Shown in pieces: positions 16,250 to 25,658 of a stretch of 56,099 nt of DNA; the stretch's first letter is position 1; each line of letters starts with the position of its first letter. The stretch comes from Chloroflexota bacterium (GTDB lineage: Bacteria; Chloroflexota; Anaerolineae; Aggregatilineales; J027), in contig JABFGB010000033.1 of assembly GCA_013112715.1 (NCBI GenBank), forward strand, positions 1 through 56,099, given 5' to 3'. The notes below the pieces were generated by a model. The model was not told the DNA's origin, did no database searches, and saw only the letters and a list, made by a program, of their open reading frames with translations. The position numbers and the translations under genes are program-made.

Positions 16250-17455
16250 TTATACGGCGGAGTCGGGGGAATTGCTGGTAGGTGGTCGGAAAAAATGCCT
16301 TCCAAGTGCTTCTCGCTGTTTGTAGTGCATGGTTTTCACCTGCTGTGTAAAAGCCTGATAGACCAATCCCGCTACTGGCCCGTAAATTTCGGTATTGCCA
16401 AGCAAGGCTTTCGTTGGGCTTTGAAAAACTGGATTGGCGTGTCGCACACTGATAACCGCGCTGAGTCCGCGAGAGACCTTTTTCCAAGTTAGTTCGGGTG
16501 TATCTTCCATATCATCGTCGGGATATAGGTCGGCCTCATTCAAAACACTCAAAATCGCCGCTTTTAGCCCCTCCAAATGTGTCCCGCCGGATGTCGTTTC
16601 AACCGTATTCACAAAACTCAAAATATGCGATTGGCTGCTGGTCGTAAACTGGAACGCAAACTCGACGCTATATTTGGCCGTACTCGCGTTGGGGAGTGTA
16701 AGCTCTTGGGCTACATGTACGATTTCATGCAACGGCTCAGTGTGGGCATTAAGTTCTTGAATTAGTGACTTGAGGCCCTCGGTGGTGGCATAGGTTCGTT
16801 CCATTGCAGTAACAACCCGTTCGTCACGTATGGTGATACTCAATCCTGACACTTGGTACGCAATTTCACGGCAGCGATGGGCCAGACGATCATAGTCAAA
16901 TGGATTTGGTTGTAGCAAACTAAAATCAGGGACAAATGAAAACATCGTCCCTCGTTCGTCGGTCTGTAATGGTCGCACTTTTTCGAGGGGCGTCTGTGGA
17001 ATTCCTTCTCGATAGCTCTGCCTCCACAAAAAGCCGTCGCGGGCATTTTCGATTTTCATTTCAGCCGAGACCATATTGACAACTGCCAGCCCCACTCCAT
17101 GCAGGCCGCCTGTAACCCGATAGATGTCTGGTTCATAGGCACTTTTGTAATCAATTAGATGTTGGAGGAGGGCCTCCATGACAGTCAAGCCAAAATCCTT
17201 GTAGGGTTCTATCGGTAGCCCAAGACTGTTGTCCCGAATCGTCACCCAATTATCCGGTAGGAGGGTCAACCAGATATGATTGCAACGCCCGACAAATGCC
17301 TCTTCAACCATGTGGTCAAGCACTTCGTAAACCATGTGATGCAGAGCGAGACTCTCTGTTCCGCCAATATACATGCCGGGGCGTTTACGAACGTGTTCAC
17401 GTCCTTCCAAAGCCAAAATATGCTTGGGGATATATGCGTTATTTGAATCGCTCAT
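16250..17455 (-). CDS. GyrB-like GHKL ATPase without TOPRIM (second of tandem pair)
   Basis: A 401-residue protein covering only the ATPase and transducer domains of type II topoisomerase B subunits; GyrB itself is 640-800 residues and continues into TOPRIM. The family entry HVRKRPGMYIGG is intact. Catalytic E44 is kept, but the Mg-binding Asn is H48 (YEVLDHMVEEA). Motif II reads RDNSLGLPI instead of the usual DDGRGIP. The ATP lid YRVTGGLHGVGLAVVNMVS and the transducer GLSAVISV...SPTKALLGN, with its Lys, are conserved. It probably binds and perhaps hydrolyses ATP as a dimer clamp but cannot cleave DNA alone. It lies 25 bases after its homologue and just before the phosphatase gene. Confidence 0.88.
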   Translation of the reverse strand: MSDSNNAYIPKHILALEGREHVRKRPGMYIGGTESLALHHMVYEVLDHMVEEAFVGRCNHIWLTLLPDNWVTIRDNSLGLPIEPYKDFGLTVMEALLQHLIDYKSAYEPDIYRVTGGLHGVGLAVVNMVSAEMKIENARDGFLWRQSYREGIPQTPLEKVRPLQTDERGTMFSFVPDFSLLQPNPFDYDRLAHRCREIAYQVSGLSITIRDERVVTAMERTYATTEGLKSLIQELNAHTEPLHEIVHVAQELTLPNASTAKYSVEFAFQFTTSSQSHILSFVNTVETTSGGTHLEGLKAAILSVLNEADLYPDDDMEDTPELTWKKVSRGLSAVISVRHANPVFQSPTKALLGNTEIYGPVAGLVYQAFTQQVKTMHYKQREALGRHFFRPPTSNSPDSAV

Positions 17456-17480
17456 CGAATGTCATTTCCTTCGGTTCAAT

Positions 17481-18647
17481 TCAAACGGCGGAGTTGGGGG
17501 AATGGCTTGTACGACATTTAAGCAGATAGGTGAATACTTGCTCTAGTCCTTCATAAGAGGCCATGTCGAGGGCTTTGGTGATGACCGTTGCTACTGGGCC
17601 ATACACCTCTGGATTCATTAATTCCATTTGGGATTGGCTCATATATTGCGGGTCTGGAATTTGGATAGCAATCACCGCGCTTAAGCCTGATGCGATTTCG
17701 TCCCATATAAACAGGACAGGCTCGGATGTCAAATGATGGTACATCAACTTGGCATTAAATTTGTTTACGATAGCTGCCATCAGGCCTTTTACATGGAATC
17801 CGCCTACTGTAAAAACCGTATTGACATAACTCAAGATATGAGATTCCTTGCACTCTGTAAATTGACAGGCAAACTCGATCTTGATGGTATAGGGTGAGCC
17901 TACACGATATTCCAATACCACATCTTCGGCGATATGAATTGGCTCATACAAAACGGAATGGCCTTCATTCAGGTTGGTAACCCATGTTTTTAAACCCTCT
18001 GCCGCATAAGTGGTTTCTTCCCGAATTGGCGCGGCACGTTCATCTCGAATAGTAATTTTCAATCCTGCAATTAGGTAAGCCAGTTCACGGCATCGGCCAA
18101 CAATGCGCTCAAAATCAAATGGGTTCGGCTCTAAAATGCTGAAGTCAGGCGCAAAAGTCAATTTCAGGCCATGTTCGGATTCGGGTATACTCGCCATTTG
18201 CTGCAAAGGGCCGTCGGGCAATCCTTCGTGATAGATTTTTGTCCATAACTGCCCGTTGTACCTATTCTCCACGCGCATTTCCGACGACAGCGCATTGACC
18301 GCGCGTAACCCGACCCCAAATGAGCTACCTGTCGCTTCATATTCCCCATGTGGGTCTCGAAATATTCCAGATCGCTCTAGAACGGCTTCCATTATGGACA
18401 TGTTTTCTCGATCCACATGGATTATTGGCAAGCCAAGACTATTATCTTGGATGATCACCTGATTTTCTGGAAGTAAGGTAATCCATATCTGGTCGCAGCG
18501 TCCTATAACGGCTTCATCAATGGCATGATCTAGCGCCTCAAAAAACAGTTGATGAAGTGCCCGCGCATCTATGCCGCCAATATACATGCCGGGGCGTTTG
18601 CGAGCGTGTTCACGTAGGTCAAAGGATGAGGTATTTGAATCGGTCAT
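17481..18647 (-). CDS. GyrB-like GHKL ATPase without TOPRIM (first of tandem pair, degenerate)
   Basis: A 388-residue homologue of the next gene, with the same end (HSPNSAV versus NSPDSAV), so both are natural short proteins and not broken gyrB copies. HARKRPGMYIGG, E37 and H41 in FEALDHAIDEA, and QDNSLGLPI repeat the partner's deviations. In addition the ATP-lid SGGLHGVG has become TGSSFGVGLRAVNALS, and the transducer QTK lysine is lost (SQSQMELMNPE). It may therefore be catalytically weak and act as a regulatory subunit of a heterodimer. It is first in the operon; GGAGG lies 12 bases upstream. Function is not known to me. Confidence 0.86.
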   Translation of the reverse strand: MTDSNTSSFDLREHARKRPGMYIGGIDARALHQLFFEALDHAIDEAVIGRCDQIWITLLPENQVIIQDNSLGLPIIHVDRENMSIMEAVLERSGIFRDPHGEYEATGSSFGVGLRAVNALSSEMRVENRYNGQLWTKIYHEGLPDGPLQQMASIPESEHGLKLTFAPDFSILEPNPFDFERIVGRCRELAYLIAGLKITIRDERAAPIREETTYAAEGLKTWVTNLNEGHSVLYEPIHIAEDVVLEYRVGSPYTIKIEFACQFTECKESHILSYVNTVFTVGGFHVKGLMAAIVNKFNAKLMYHHLTSEPVLFIWDEIASGLSAVIAIQIPDPQYMSQSQMELMNPEVYGPVATVITKALDMASYEGLEQVFTYLLKCRTSHSPNSAV

Positions 18648-18718
18648 GGGGTATGATTTCCTCCCCCATAATTATACCCCATTTTGACCCAATCTTGGCT
18701 TAAATAAAAGAAAAACAA

Positions 18719-18757
18719 GGCTACCCGACTATGGAAAATCACACGCACTGGGTAGCC
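18719..18757 (-). terminator. terminator of the WD40 gene
   Basis: GGCTACCC (18719-18726) pairs perfectly with GGGTAGCC (18750-18757). On the minus strand it is followed by TTGTTTTTCTTTT, a strong U-tract, just after the WD40 stop codon. Confidence 0.75.
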
Positions 18758-18786
18758 TATAAATTGTCGGATTTTTTGGGACTGGG

Positions 18787-20760
18787 TTAGGAACGGACAC
18801 CCCACACTCGCACCGTGCTGTCGAAACTGCCTGAGAACAATGCTGTGCCATCCGCGTTGAATAACAAACTGGTGACATCATCCAGATGCCCGGTCAGCAC
18901 AACCAATTCCGTTTGGGTGGCAATATCCAACACGCGCACCGTGCCGTCCTCACTCCCCGTCGCCAGCAGTTGATTATCCGGGCTAAACGCCATGCTCACC
19001 GTATTGCCTGTACTTGCAGGCAGTTCCGCCAACAATTCACCCGTCGCCACATCCCAAATCCAAATACGGCCCTCGTTCCCAAGCGAAGCCAGCAAGGTGG
19101 CATCGGGACTAAAGGCAAGCGACTTCACGGGGCCATCCTGCAAAAACACCTCGGTTGGCTTGCCCGATAGCATATCCCAGAAATGAATCGTGCCGGATTC
19201 GTCGCCACTCGCCAGCAGGCGACCATCGGAAGTGAAAATGGCTGCGGAAGGGGGCGCTGAAACCAATGTTTGCGTGATGGCCTCGCCACCATCCAACGGA
19301 ATTTGCAGCATGGTGAACGCCCCGTTTTGCATCATCGCCAACCAAATCTTGGTCCCGTCCGCCGAAAACACGCCGCTAAAAACACGATCCCCGTTCTGTG
19401 CTGGAACAGTCATTTCGGTGCCAGTGACGGTATCCCAAACCTTGTAATCACTGACGACGTGGTTGGCAATCGCCAAGAGTTGTAAACCGTTGGGATGCCA
19501 TGCGACCCCTTCAATTGAAGCAAACCAACGAGATTCAAGGATAGGGAGTTCGGTGCTCGTGGCGGTATCCCACACTCGCACCACATAATCAAAACCGCCT
19601 GCCGCCAGCAATCCCTCATCGGCGCTCAATGCCAAGTGGTCAGCCGCACCATAATGCCCGGTTATCCGTTCCTGTTCGGTAAAGGTGGCGGTGTCCCACA
19701 GGCGCAGAGTGCCATCGTACCCAGTTGCCGCCAGCCATGTCCCATCCGCACTAAACGCGACATGATTGACCACCCCAGTGTAGTCGTCCAAAGCTTTGCT
19801 CAATTCGCCCGTTGCGCGGTCAAATACCCTGATTGCTTCGGCCAATCCGCCTAAATCCGTCGTCGCGCTCACTACCCACTGACTATCCGGGCTAATGGCA
19901 AGTGAATAATTGACGAGATATTCCTCATGGTTATCTACCGTCCATAACATTTCACCGGTCTGCACATCCCAAACATGCAGTTCATAATTGGCCCCGACTG
20001 CCAAATAGTGCCCATCTTGGCTAAGGGCAAGCGCCGAAAGATACGTGCCCGATTGAACCGTTTCCCGCTTGACCAGTACCGATTCCTCGCCTGTTTTGCG
20101 GTTCCACGCATGGATGGTATAGCCACCTGTCTCGGCTGACACGGATTCGCTGGTGCCCCAAATAAAACTCAGGCTGTTCGGAGTGAAGGTCATGGGTGCA
20201 TCCAGCGTATCCCCTTTGGGAAAGGAGGCCACTTCGCCAAAAGTCGCGGTATCCCAAACGCGAACCGTCGCATCCCGCGCATCCGAGGCTAACAGCTTAC
20301 CATCCGGGCTAAAAACCACGTCTAGGATGGCCTCGGTATGGCCTTCCAATGTGGCGATTTGTTCATGGGTCGTTAGGTTATACAGGGCAATCTCACCATT
20401 CATCCCACCGCTGGCATAGAATCGCCCATCGGGGCTAAACGCACCCGCATCCGCTTGATTGGAAAGTGCCGGGATGATAGGGGCAGTCGGCCAGTTCGTT
20501 TCCGCCAGATTTTCGGCATCGTAGACCCATGCCCCCTGCGATGTGGCAACCCCAATTTGGTGATCCATCCAACCCAATCCAAATATCCGGCCCTTGCCGA
20601 GTTGGGCCACCTGCTGCATCTGGGCAGCGTTAGCGGGGGTAATGGGGCTAAGGCCTACCGGAATCAGGGCATGGTCGCCGCTTTGGGCCTGCAAACCATT
20701 GGCAGGCAACAATGTGATAATTGCAAGAATAATCCACAGATAGAAAAAGCATCGGTTCAT
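18787..20760 (-). CDS. secreted WD40 beta-propeller protein
   Basis: A 657-residue exported protein. The signal peptide covers about residues 1-26 (CFFYLWIILAIITLLPANG, cleavage near LQAQS). The rest is a run of about 12-14 WD40 repeats of roughly 42 residues with the usual pattern, for example LLASDARDATVRVWDTATF and LLATGSEDGTVRVLDIAT, ending VRVWGVRS. This is enough for two seven-bladed propellers. Such domains are scaffolds for protein contacts; no catalytic domain is attached. ATG 20760 is used over 20787 because it begins the signal peptide and AAAGG lies upstream. Confidence 0.9.
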   Translation of the reverse strand: MNRCFFYLWIILAIITLLPANGLQAQSGDHALIPVGLSPITPANAAQMQQVAQLGKGRIFGLGWMDHQIGVATSQGAWVYDAENLAETNWPTAPIIPALSNQADAGAFSPDGRFYASGGMNGEIALYNLTTHEQIATLEGHTEAILDVVFSPDGKLLASDARDATVRVWDTATFGEVASFPKGDTLDAPMTFTPNSLSFIWGTSESVSAETGGYTIHAWNRKTGEESVLVKRETVQSGTYLSALALSQDGHYLAVGANYELHVWDVQTGEMLWTVDNHEEYLVNYSLAISPDSQWVVSATTDLGGLAEAIRVFDRATGELSKALDDYTGVVNHVAFSADGTWLAATGYDGTLRLWDTATFTEQERITGHYGAADHLALSADEGLLAAGGFDYVVRVWDTATSTELPILESRWFASIEGVAWHPNGLQLLAIANHVVSDYKVWDTVTGTEMTVPAQNGDRVFSGVFSADGTKIWLAMMQNGAFTMLQIPLDGGEAITQTLVSAPPSAAIFTSDGRLLASGDESGTIHFWDMLSGKPTEVFLQDGPVKSLAFSPDATLLASLGNEGRIWIWDVATGELLAELPASTGNTVSMAFSPDNQLLATGSEDGTVRVLDIATQTELVVLTGHLDDVTSLLFNADGTALFSGSFDSTVRVWGVRS

Positions 20761-20869
20761 GGGGATAGCCTTTCGTGAATAAGGCAAATAATGGATTCGC
20801 TCGTCTATTAGGACAGTGCATGGTGAAGGATTGTTCCATCAAGCATACATCGTCCAAAGGCCAAACAAA

Positions 20870-20899
20870 AAGGGGTGAGAAACTTCTTCCTCACCCCTT
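20870..20899 (-). terminator. terminator of the 20927 gene
   Basis: AAGGGGTGAG (20870-20879) pairs perfectly with CTCACCCCTT (20890-20899); on the minus strand the stem runs into TTTTTG. Confidence 0.8.
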
Positions 20900-20926
20900 A
20901 TGTGAAAAATCGAATATGTCCTACGC

Positions 20927-21898
20927 CTAAAGCTCGCAGGGTGTGGTCAGCAGTTCAATATCGGTGGCATCATCGGGAGCGACCTTGATCGAGGCACTGT
21001 AAAAGCTCCAAAACGGCGGCGGTGGAGTTGGCCCAGACCCGACATTCGAACTTCGGGCGACGTAACAGCCATAATAGCGCTGTGGGGTCGCATTCTTTTC
21101 TGTGCCGATCAAAATGGTGGGCATGGACACGAAGGTGCTCCCCGCCGCACCGTCATATTGAATCCCCAGCAGCAGCGCCACAAAAATATCGGTGGTGTTG
21201 GCATAGCCCTGTACAAATTGGTTGAAGCTCAGGCCATTGGGGGGTGAACTCCAATAGTTGTAGGCGCGGGCATAGTCTTTCAGGTGGACGGCGTTGAAAT
21301 AGGAACGCAACAGCCAAATCGGACTCTCACGCGAATCTACCACGAGATCACCCAACGCAGGCGGGTTGCAGGAGGTTCGCATCAAATTGACATCCACGTC
21401 CTCAAGCGCAATTTCCTCAAATCCACTGGTTTCATTCGCCAGCGACCAAGGATTATCCGCAACATTGGTGTCTGTTGTTGTCTCCACCCGCGAGACCTTT
21501 GCGGTAAAACACCCAACATAGGCTTTTACAGTACCATTGGTCTGCGAGGCAATTAGCAAGGTTGGCACGGCATCATAGGTTGTTCCAGCGGCCACCCCTT
21601 CTCGAATGAGGGTGCTGACCACCACCCATACATCAGTGGTTTGGGCGAATCCTGCCGAAAATTGGGTCAATGTTTGACCCTGTGGAGCGCTGTCCCAATA
21701 GCCATAGGCACGGGCATAATCACGCAGCACTATGGCGTTGTAGTAAGACTGAATCAGTAACACGGGGTCGCTACGATCTTCAAATGGAATAGGCGCTTGC
21801 GGTTTGGGGGTGGCGGCGGCGGGTTGAGAAGGTGCAAGCATCAAACTCAGCACCAATACAATAACGAGTCCTCCGATAACAGCATGACAGCGATTCAT
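20927..21898 (-). CDS. secreted protein with two tandem NTF2-like-looking repeats
   Basis: A 323-residue exported protein. The signal peptide includes VIGGLVIVLVLSLMLAPS. Two homologous ~120-residue units follow, each opening with the same pattern: LIQSYYNAIVLRDYARAYGY and LLRSYFNAVHLKDYARAYNY, and each closing with YVGCF/YYGCY near a cysteine. The SYYNAI-x-DYARAY-x-W layout recalls cystatin/NTF2-like folds, which I offer only as a possibility. ATG 21898 follows AAAGG; an upstream TTG is rejected. Internal duplication is clear, function unknown. Confidence 0.72.
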   Translation of the reverse strand: MNRCHAVIGGLVIVLVLSLMLAPSQPAAATPKPQAPIPFEDRSDPVLLIQSYYNAIVLRDYARAYGYWDSAPQGQTLTQFSAGFAQTTDVWVVVSTLIREGVAAGTTYDAVPTLLIASQTNGTVKAYVGCFTAKVSRVETTTDTNVADNPWSLANETSGFEEIALEDVDVNLMRTSCNPPALGDLVVDSRESPIWLLRSYFNAVHLKDYARAYNYWSSPPNGLSFNQFVQGYANTTDIFVALLLGIQYDGAAGSTFVSMPTILIGTEKNATPQRYYGCYVARSSNVGSGPTPPPPFWSFYSASIKVAPDDATDIELLTTPCEL

Positions 21899-22035
21899 AG
21901 AAGACCTTTCATTCAACAGTTGGACGCATATACATCATAAATGAAATCGCACCTTACTCAAAGTCGTTTAATTATTGAGGCGGAAAAAACGAAGCAAGAC
22001 AACCTTGCTCCGTTATAATTGAAATATGTAGACCC

Positions 22036-22068
22036 GACAGGGCGATTTCTGGTATGGATCACCCTGTC
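22036..22068 (-). terminator. hairpin after the 22088 gene
   Basis: GACAGGG (22036-22042) pairs with CCCTGTC (22062-22068), just beyond the stop codon. There is no clear U-tract, so termination is uncertain. Confidence 0.4.
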
Positions 22069-22087
22069 TACTTCTGAATTGGGTAAT

Positions 22088-22705
22088 TTAGCCGCCGCTA
22101 GCTGCCTCGGTTGCTTCTTCAGTTGCTTCGGTGCTCGAACCATCCGAACCGCTGTCTGTTCCCGTATTGCCCATTGAAGCACGCAGTTGACGTTCCGCCA
22201 CAAGATGCGAAATCAAAAACTGTTCCAGTTGGGTACGCAGGGCCGCACATTCGGGCGCTTCGTTGGTTACATTACCGGGAGTGAGTGGGGTCATATCGGT
22301 GCTGGGTGTATAGCCCATTGAAGCATCATAGCTTTGTAGAATGGTGTTGGTATCCAAACCTGCATAGCCTTGTACGGCTGTATGCAACGCATCCCAATTC
22401 GCCTGATCTTCAGGAGTACGGCTAGTCGCCATGTTTTGTGAATAGGTTACGGTGTCATTCAGCAGATTGGTGTAAGGGCCATAGTTCCACATGGGCATGG
22501 AGGATAGCGTGGCTTCATCCATGCTGGATAGGAAGCCATAATTCTGTTCGGCCAAGATCAGCAGCAGATACAAGGTCGAGTCACAACTAACGCCAGTCGC
22601 ATCTTGTGCTGCTGCGGGTTGTGGCTTTGACTGGAACGCAAAAGCACCCACCGCGAGGGCAGCAATCAATAGGACAGCAATACCAAAACAAAGTGATTTC
22701 CGCAT
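22088..22705 (-). CDS. secreted hypothetical protein with acidic Ser/Thr tail
   Basis: A 205-residue exported protein with signal peptide CFGIAVLLIAALAVGAFAF. The mature part is probably helical, with two cysteines (VSCDSTLY and PECAALR) placed to form a disulfide. The last ~30 residues are Gly/Ser/Thr/Glu rich (SSTEATEEATEAASGG), like a flexible linker or glycosylated tail. AAGGAGG is a strong ribosome-binding site. It sits beside other exported proteins of unknown role. I do not recognise the family. Confidence 0.65.
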   Translation of the reverse strand: MRKSLCFGIAVLLIAALAVGAFAFQSKPQPAAAQDATGVSCDSTLYLLLILAEQNYGFLSSMDEATLSSMPMWNYGPYTNLLNDTVTYSQNMATSRTPEDQANWDALHTAVQGYAGLDTNTILQSYDASMGYTPSTDMTPLTPGNVTNEAPECAALRTQLEQFLISHLVAERQLRASMGNTGTDSGSDGSSTEATEEATEAASGG

Positions 22706-22861
22706 TTTTCCCTCCTTGGGAAGTATTAACCGATACAGTTGCCATTCTAAAAAAGCGACTAGCCTATAACATGGGTCAAGTGGGCGGTTTTAAGTTAGGT
22801 GCGATGCCCGTTCCAAAGTCTGAGTGAACTGGACTAGGAGGGATTATCACTGGGTTGCTCA

Positions 22862-24409
22862 CTAGCGTGAGGGTGACGATGAATCAGCCGATTGGGTCAT
22901 GACCTCTTCAATCGCCTGTGCCAATTTAGGCATTGCAGTGCGGATTTCATCGGGGGTGATAGGGCTGAATCCCAATAGCAGGCCCTGTCGCGGGGAGGTA
23001 TTGCCGACATAAAAGGTGGAGGCGGGTGGCGTGCGAAGTCCCTGTCTGGCGGCGGCTTCCCACACCTGCCGATCATCCATCCCCTTCGGTAGCCATGCGA
23101 TGACGTGCATTCCCGCGTCCGATGGCCCAAATTCCAATAATCCCCCCAAATAACGGGCGGCTTCTTCCATAAACACATCGCGCCGTTCGGCATACAGTTT
23201 GCGCATCCGGCGAATGTGACGAGTGAAATGGCCCTCGCGGATGAATTGAGTAGTGATAGCCTGTGGTTCGAGGGGCAGGGTATAACCCATCACTGCCCGC
23301 GCCCCGACAAATGCCTTCACCAAGTCTGGTGGCGCGACCACATAACCCAAGCGCAAACCGGGAAATAGCACTTTGCTAAATGTGCCCATATAAACCACAC
23401 GGTTATGCACATCCAGCCCTTGCAGCGAGGCCAACGGATAGCCGCTATAGCGAAATTCGCTGTCGTAGTCGTCCTCCAAAATCCATGCCCCTGCTTGCTC
23501 GGCCCAATGCAGCAGTTTCATACGCCGTGCCAATGATAACGTACTGCCTGTCGGGAACTGGTGCGAAGGGGTGACATACACCAATTTGGCATGGGGCGCT
23601 TGATGGATGCCTGCCTCGACATCCAACCCCTCATCATCCACCGGAATCGGCACGAGGCTGATTTTTTCAGCGTACAGCACATTTCGCACCGGGGAGTACA
23701 GCGGATTTTCGACCCATGCCGCATCCCCCGCATTACACAACAGCCGTACCGCCATATAGAGCGATTGCTGTGTCCCCGCCGTGATAAATACCTGCTCGGT
23801 CTCACAGCGTACACCCCGCGCCACCCGCAGATATTCAGCGACGGCCTCACGTAAGGGCAGATACCCTGCCAAGCCTTGTTCGCTGCCAATGGCTAGGGGT
23901 GGGTGATCTCGAAAATGACGGGCCGCCATCTGCCCCCACTGCTCAAATGGAAAGGCCCGTAAATCTGGCACACCAACATTAAAGGCTAGTGAACTCGGCG
24001 GTGGGCTGACACGCGGCATCGAAAATCGCTGGGCCAGCCAATCGTAGCGCGTGCCATGTTCGGAGAGGTCGCGTTTGGGCAGGGGGTGCGGTTCAGGCGG
24101 GGTGTGGTTGACAAAAGCCGACAGTGATTCTTCGGGTAGTTCGCTGGTCACAAAGGTGCCCGATCCGGTCCGTGATTCCAAATAACCTTCGGCGATGAGT
24201 TGGTCAATGGCATTAATCACCGTATTGCGCGAGACCAACAGCACTTCAGCCAGATCGCGGGTAGAAGGCAGGCGTACCCCGGCATCCAAATGGCGCGTGA
24301 TTATGGCTTGACGCAGTGCCTCATAAATTTGCCGATACAAGGGCGTCGGCAGTTGGCTTTCGAGGCGGATAATCGAGAGCATAAACGAGGCGGGCAGCGA
24401 TTTGGTCAT
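22862..24409 (-). CDS. MocR/PdxR-type regulator (GntR HTH plus aminotransferase domain)
   Basis: A 515-residue transcription factor. The N-terminal GntR winged helix includes LPTPLYRQIYEALRQAIITR, RLPSTRDLAEVLLVSRNTV and GYLESRTGSGTFV. A fold-type I aminotransferase domain (about 140-510) has FITAGTQQSLYMAVRLL, ILEDDYDSEFRY and the PLP lysine in FSKVLFPGLRLGY. Members sense PLP or amino compounds and regulate nearby genes, often divergently. It diverges from the propeller-glycosidase gene, a possible target. Start 24409 gives a typical N-terminus; no clear ribosome-binding site supports it, and an in-frame TTG lies upstream. Confidence 0.9.
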   Translation of the reverse strand: MTKSLPASFMLSIIRLESQLPTPLYRQIYEALRQAIITRHLDAGVRLPSTRDLAEVLLVSRNTVINAIDQLIAEGYLESRTGSGTFVTSELPEESLSAFVNHTPPEPHPLPKRDLSEHGTRYDWLAQRFSMPRVSPPPSSLAFNVGVPDLRAFPFEQWGQMAARHFRDHPPLAIGSEQGLAGYLPLREAVAEYLRVARGVRCETEQVFITAGTQQSLYMAVRLLCNAGDAAWVENPLYSPVRNVLYAEKISLVPIPVDDEGLDVEAGIHQAPHAKLVYVTPSHQFPTGSTLSLARRMKLLHWAEQAGAWILEDDYDSEFRYSGYPLASLQGLDVHNRVVYMGTFSKVLFPGLRLGYVVAPPDLVKAFVGARAVMGYTLPLEPQAITTQFIREGHFTRHIRRMRKLYAERRDVFMEEAARYLGGLLEFGPSDAGMHVIAWLPKGMDDRQVWEAAARQGLRTPPASTFYVGNTSPRQGLLLGFSPITPDEIRTAMPKLAQAIEEVMTQSADSSSPSR

Positions 24410-24560
24410 CGTAAAATTGGTACTATCCCTCTCATGCAAAGTGGTGCTTGAGTCAACGTTCTATCCCCTCTACTATGCAAGCTATAGCGTATCCTTCCGG
24501 GGGTGGACGCCGCAGTTCGCCTCTTTCGGAATCATCATGAATATTACAAGGAGAAGGCGT

Positions 24561-25619
24561 ATGGGGTTGAAAAAGGTTTTTGCCGCTGTATTGTTGATAA
24601 GTCTAATCGCCATACCCAAAATCGCGGTTGGACAGGGTGGTGAGGAAGATGACTTGCAATTTACGATTGATGTTGAAAAAATCGCTGTGCCACATGGCGA
24701 ATCAGGCGAATGGGACGGCACTTATACCGATCCCGGCACGGTCATTTTTCATGATGGCAAGTTTCATATGTTCCGCAATGGCTTTCAGGCATGGCCCGCC
24801 TCGGTTGAAATCGGCTATTTGACCTCTGACGATGGCATCAATTGGACAGAGGTCATGCCCGACCCCGTATTTTACACGGCGGATGCCCCATTTAATGTTG
24901 AGGCGGCCTTAGCATCATCGGCATTGGTCGAGGACGACAGCACATGGGTTTTGTATTTTTACCTGTGGCCGCATCAATTTGGCAGTACCGACCCCGGCTC
25001 GATTGCCCGTGCGACTGCTCCTGCCCCCGAAGGCCCTTGGACAATGGACACCGAAATTAGCCTTGGCCCCGGCAGCACTGGTGAATGGGATAGTCAAAGT
25101 GTTGGCGCTCCGAGTGTCGTCAAAACGGCTGACGGCTACATGATGTTTTATGGTGGTGGAATGCTGGTAGATTCGGGGATTGTCTCCGGCATTGGTTTGG
25201 CGACTTCAACTGATGGCATCACGTGGACAAAATATGATGACCCCGCCACGACTGAAGCCCCCTATGCCGAAAGCGACCCAGTGTTTTTGCCCTCCACTGA
25301 AGAAGGCGCATGGGACGGCGGGGTGGTGCATCAGCCGCGTGTCCGGTTGACCCCTGATGGCTTGGTGATGCTCTATCGGGCCTACACACCGGGGCAGCGA
25401 AATATGGCCTATGGGCTGGCGACCAGTCAGGATGGCATTACGTGGGAGCGGGTTGGGACTGGGCCGGTCTTTTCCTCCGACGATACCAACTTGCGCGGCA
25501 TCTGGTATTCAGAATTGGAATATCGGGACGGCACGTATTATGGTTATTTTGAAATCCAGCGCAACTATCAAAACCAGACCGATATTTATGTTGGGACACT
25601 GACCACCGACCTCCCATAA
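24561..25619 (+). CDS. secreted five-bladed beta-propeller protein (GH43/GH32-like fold)
   Basis: A 352-residue exported protein with signal peptide VFAAVLLISLIAIPKIAVG. The body consists of propeller blades typical of the GH43/32/62/68 superfamily: YTDPGTVIFHDGKFHMFRNG, IGYLTSDDGINWTEV, WVLYFYLWP, GLATSTDGITWTKYDD and VMLYRAYTPGQRNMAYGLA. Two acidic residues of a glycosidase site could be the Asp of YTDPG and a later Glu, but I cannot confirm activity. ATG 24561 follows AAGGAG; earlier in-frame starts overlap the divergent MocR gene. It ends at a strong terminator. Confidence 0.8.
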   Translation: MGLKKVFAAVLLISLIAIPKIAVGQGGEEDDLQFTIDVEKIAVPHGESGEWDGTYTDPGTVIFHDGKFHMFRNGFQAWPASVEIGYLTSDDGINWTEVMPDPVFYTADAPFNVEAALASSALVEDDSTWVLYFYLWPHQFGSTDPGSIARATAPAPEGPWTMDTEISLGPGSTGEWDSQSVGAPSVVKTADGYMMFYGGGMLVDSGIVSGIGLATSTDGITWTKYDDPATTEAPYAESDPVFLPSTEEGAWDGGVVHQPRVRLTPDGLVMLYRAYTPGQRNMAYGLATSQDGITWERVGTGPVFSSDDTNLRGIWYSELEYRDGTYYGYFEIQRNYQNQTDIYVGTLTTDLP

Positions 25620-25627
25620 GGTTGTAT

Positions 25628-25658
25628 AGGGGCAGTCCACCCAAACCTGCCCCTTTTG
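25628..25658 (+). terminator. rho-independent terminator
   Basis: AGGGGCAG (25628-25635) pairs with CTGCCCCT (25647-25654) and runs into TTTT, eight bases after the propeller-protein stop codon. Confidence 0.8.

Noticed and set aside
16250..18647. Could the two GyrB-like genes be broken gyrB or parE copies?
   Set aside because: Both end with the same conserved C-terminus, have ribosome-binding sites and a normal intergenic gap, and no TOPRIM remnant follows either, so truncation by decay is unlikely.
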